64,000 nucleotides of DNA, from positions 1 through 64,000 of the forward strand of contig CAZGHN010000013.1 in NCBI GenBank assembly GCA_964525555.1. The letters are read 5' to 3'. Each line of letters begins with the position of its first letter. The first letter of the stretch is position 1. The notes beneath the pieces were generated by a model. That model did not search any database, had not been told where the DNA came from, and saw only the letters and a program-made list of their open reading frames with translations. The DNA comes from JAFGHJ01 sp964525555. GTDB taxonomy: Bacteria; Hydrothermota; UBA3072. Positions 62,306 through 64,000 of this stretch are shown here, in pieces. A program made the translations under genes and the position numbers.

Positions 62306-63439
62306 ATGAATAATATAGTAATTAAATTAAGTCTAATAGATATTGCCTGTATTGTTGCCCTTTTTCAAGCTCTATTAATGGCTATTTTCCTTTTTACCAG
62401 CAAAAAGGGTAATAGGCAGAGTAATAGAATTTTAGGTTTCTGGCTTTTAAGTTTTACAATTCTAATGGGTTCTTCTTTCCTTTTGAGTTATGGGGTTTCG
62501 GATTACTTCATGAATTATCATAAATTAATTTTCGTTATGAGTAAATTTTCTCTGTTAATTGCCCCGCTATTTTACTTCTATATACTATCCTTATTGAACG
62601 AAAATTTTCGTTTTAGAAAAATAGATTTAGTTCACTTATTACCGATGATAATTATTATCTGTTACAGCAGTATCAAATTTATTTTTATAACAGATTTTAT
62701 CATCTGGAAGAGTTTTCTTGATTTCTTTTGTGATGGGCTTTTCTTACTTCAAAATTTATTCTATTACTTTCTGGTCTTGAAAATATTAAAGTCACATGGG
62801 ATTTCAATCAAGACATTCTTCTCCGGTAGAATGGGTCTAAAGTATAATTGGATTCGTTTTCTAATCATTGGCTCATTTGTTGTATGGATTGCAAAGTTAC
62901 AATCTTTTACATTAAAGATCATAGCAAGAGGCGTAAAGTGGTGTGTTTATTCGGCAACCTCCTATTTTATGGCGTTGTTTTTATTTGTTACTTTGATAAT
63001 CTATGTCTCTCTCAAAACACCCGTTTTCCTTTTGTTCAAGAAAAAATACGTAAATTCAAATTTGTCGAAAAAGGATAAATTAAAACTTAAAAACCAATTG
63101 TTAAAATATATGAACGAGGAAAAACTTTATCTGGATCCAACCTTAAGTTTAGACATACTTGCAAAGAAATTATCAGTTTTACCAAAACATCTTTCTCAGA
63201 TTGTAAATGAAATGTTTCTTCAAAATTTCAATGATTTCGTTAATCAATATCGTGTTAAGGAGTGTATTAACTGCCTAAAGGATGAAAACAACGGCGAAAA
63301 GACTCTGCTCCGAATTGCTTTTGAGTGTGGTTTCAATACAAAGGCTACGTTTAATGCTGCGTTTAAAAAATTTGCCGGAGTAACTCCTAAAGAGTTCAGA
63401 AAAAATAATCACTTAAATAATGATTTCAATGTCAAGTAA
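62306..63439 (+). CDS. Membrane-embedded AraC-family regulator (module copy 3)
   Basis: 377 residues. The seven-helix N-terminus is close to copy 1 (DIACIVALFQALLMAIFLFT, SKKGNRQSNRILGFWLLSF), and the C-terminal AraC domain carries LYLDPTLSLDILAKKLSVLP, IAFECGFNTKATFNAAFKKF and GVTPKEFR. All seven helices and both helix-turn-helix units are intact, so the copy is likely functional. A secreted propeller gene follows as in copies 1 and 2. Confidence 0.92.
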   Translation: MNNIVIKLSLIDIACIVALFQALLMAIFLFTSKKGNRQSNRILGFWLLSFTILMGSSFLLSYGVSDYFMNYHKLIFVMSKFSLLIAPLFYFYILSLLNENFRFRKIDLVHLLPMIIIICYSSIKFIFITDFIIWKSFLDFFCDGLFLLQNLFYYFLVLKILKSHGISIKTFFSGRMGLKYNWIRFLIIGSFVVWIAKLQSFTLKIIARGVKWCVYSATSYFMALFLFVTLIIYVSLKTPVFLLFKKKYVNSNLSKKDKLKLKNQLLKYMNEEKLYLDPTLSLDILAKKLSVLPKHLSQIVNEMFLQNFNDFVNQYRVKECINCLKDENNGEKTLLRIAFECGFNTKATFNAAFKKFAGVTPKEFRKNNHLNNDFNVK

Positions 63440-63470
63440 GAGCTGATAAGAAAGTAAAATTTCATAACTT

Positions 63471-63502
63471 TTGTCGACTTTTCTCCCCCTTTTTGATATC
63501 AT
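63471..63502 (+). promoter_or_regulatory. Conserved promoter of propeller gene 3
   Basis: TTGTCGAC (63471-63478) with TATCAT (63497-63502) 20 nt after TTGTCG, then AAGGGGAAAAATCC from 63509. CCCCTTTT (about 63487-63494) and AAAAGGGG (63507-63514) also form an inverted repeat around the -10 region, clearest in this copy. Confidence 0.55.
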
Positions 63503-63591
63503 GACTAAAAGGGGAAAAATCCCGACTTAATAAAACATAAGTATTTTCCCCCGCATACTTGGCGAAAAATAAAACCTAAAAGGAGGGTTAT

Positions 63592-64000
63592 ATGTTTAAC
63601 AAGAAGTTGTATGTTGCTTTATTGCTGGGGGTCTCAATAGTAAGTTTTGCTCAGATTCCCGATGGCCCTTATCTTGGGCAGACCCCGCCAGGTTCGACAC
63701 CGGAGGTTTTCGCTCCCGCTCTTGTTTCTATAATCGGCAGAAGAGACACAAAAGCAGTATTTTCACCAGATGGACAGGAATGTTTCATCGGAACAGTCAT
63801 AAGTCACACATTTACACTTTTATATACAAAAATAGACTCCGGACATTGGTTAGACTTTGCAGATGCAAACTTTTTGAGTGTAACTGGAAAACGAGAACCT
63901 TTTATTACGCCAGACGGGGAGAAACTCTTTTTTATAGGAGATTGGGCGGATGTCTACGTTTCGACAAAATCAGGAAACCAATGGTCGGCAGCTTCTAAAG
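63592..64000 (+). CDS. Secreted PD40 beta-propeller (module copy 3), cut by the window edge
   Basis: Open from ATG 63592 (AAAAGGAGG upstream) to the window end, 136 codons with no stop. A signal peptide (MFNKKLYVALLLGVSIVSFAQ) is followed by YLGQTPPGSTPEVFAP and blades VFSPDGQECFIGTV and PFITPDGEKLFFIGD. Same family and order as the propellers at 58048 and 60878. The remainder, including any sorting domain, lies outside the window. Confidence 0.9.
   Translation, partial: MFNKKLYVALLLGVSIVSFAQIPDGPYLGQTPPGSTPEVFAPALVSIIGRRDTKAVFSPDGQECFIGTVISHTFTLLYTKIDSGHWLDFADANFLSVTGKREPFITPDGEKLFFIGDWADVYVSTKSGNQWSAASK

Overview
The window is AT-rich, gene-dense bacterial DNA with Gram-negative traits: an Omp85/BamA-family outer-membrane protein, lipoproteins, an LpxB-like glycosyltransferase and several secreted proteins ending in type A (type IX-secretion-like or FlgD-like) C-terminal domains. 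A group II geranylgeranylglyceryl-phosphate synthase, an archaeal-style arginine-to-polyamine operon (deoxyhypusine-synthase-like protein, pyruvoyl arginine decarboxylase, agmatinase), a complete moxR/Bat operon and an orphan 23S rRNA gene together suggest an uncultured FCB-group or neighbouring candidate-phylum bacterium (for example WOR-3-like). That placement is an inference. No phage, transposase or CRISPR locus was recognised.

Layout. 0-11 kb: TPR lipoprotein, alanine racemase, large HEAT-repeat protein, HD-GYP protein, two exported proteins, a 31-residue bS22/COX24-type ribosomal protein, a barrel-like protein and an XRE-S24 regulator. 11-15.4 kb (minus): alaS, GGGP synthase and a flippase-like membrane protein, overlapping. 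15.8-18.3 kb: polyamine operon. 18.4-21.4 kb: surface-glycan glycosyltransferases. 21.5-29.4 kb: moxR, DUF58 and batA-E. 29.5-35.2 kb: DUF456, ffh, a small lipoprotein, a GT4 glycosyltransferase and a secreted propeller. 35.7-39 kb: stand-alone 23S rRNA with its own promoters, processing stem and terminator. 39.2-46.7 kb: housekeeping run ndk, rsmD, coaD, obg, dprA, coaX, tsaE, tsaB-rimI and a membrane protein. 46.8-51.4 kb (minus): Omp85 protein, two PilT ATPases, tRNA-Arg(CCG), HU. 51.6-56.6 kb: DUF2007, galT, cyclophilin-like protein, glnA, dapB, dapA. 56.7-64 kb: three tandem copies of a two-gene module, a seven-helix membrane AraC regulator followed by a secreted beta-propeller, the last copy cut by the window edge.

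Two expression features recur. Many single genes have a TTGACA/TATAAT promoter ending 5-9 nt before the start codon with no Shine-Dalgarno, which implies leaderless mRNAs. Three genes (obg, a TPR lipoprotein, the HEAT protein) appear to begin at ATA, ATT or ATC placed correctly behind a Shine-Dalgarno. Intergenic gaps carry dispersed repeat families ('cacagagaacacagag', 'cacggatgaacacgg', 'attcaaaattaataattc'). The tandem regulator/propeller modules are the best candidate for an undescribed system: each propeller gene has its own conserved promoter (TTGTCGAC, 19-20 nt, TAnnAT), and the regulators of modules 2 and 3 sit behind a nearly identical ~215-bp spacer containing a 20-bp hairpin.
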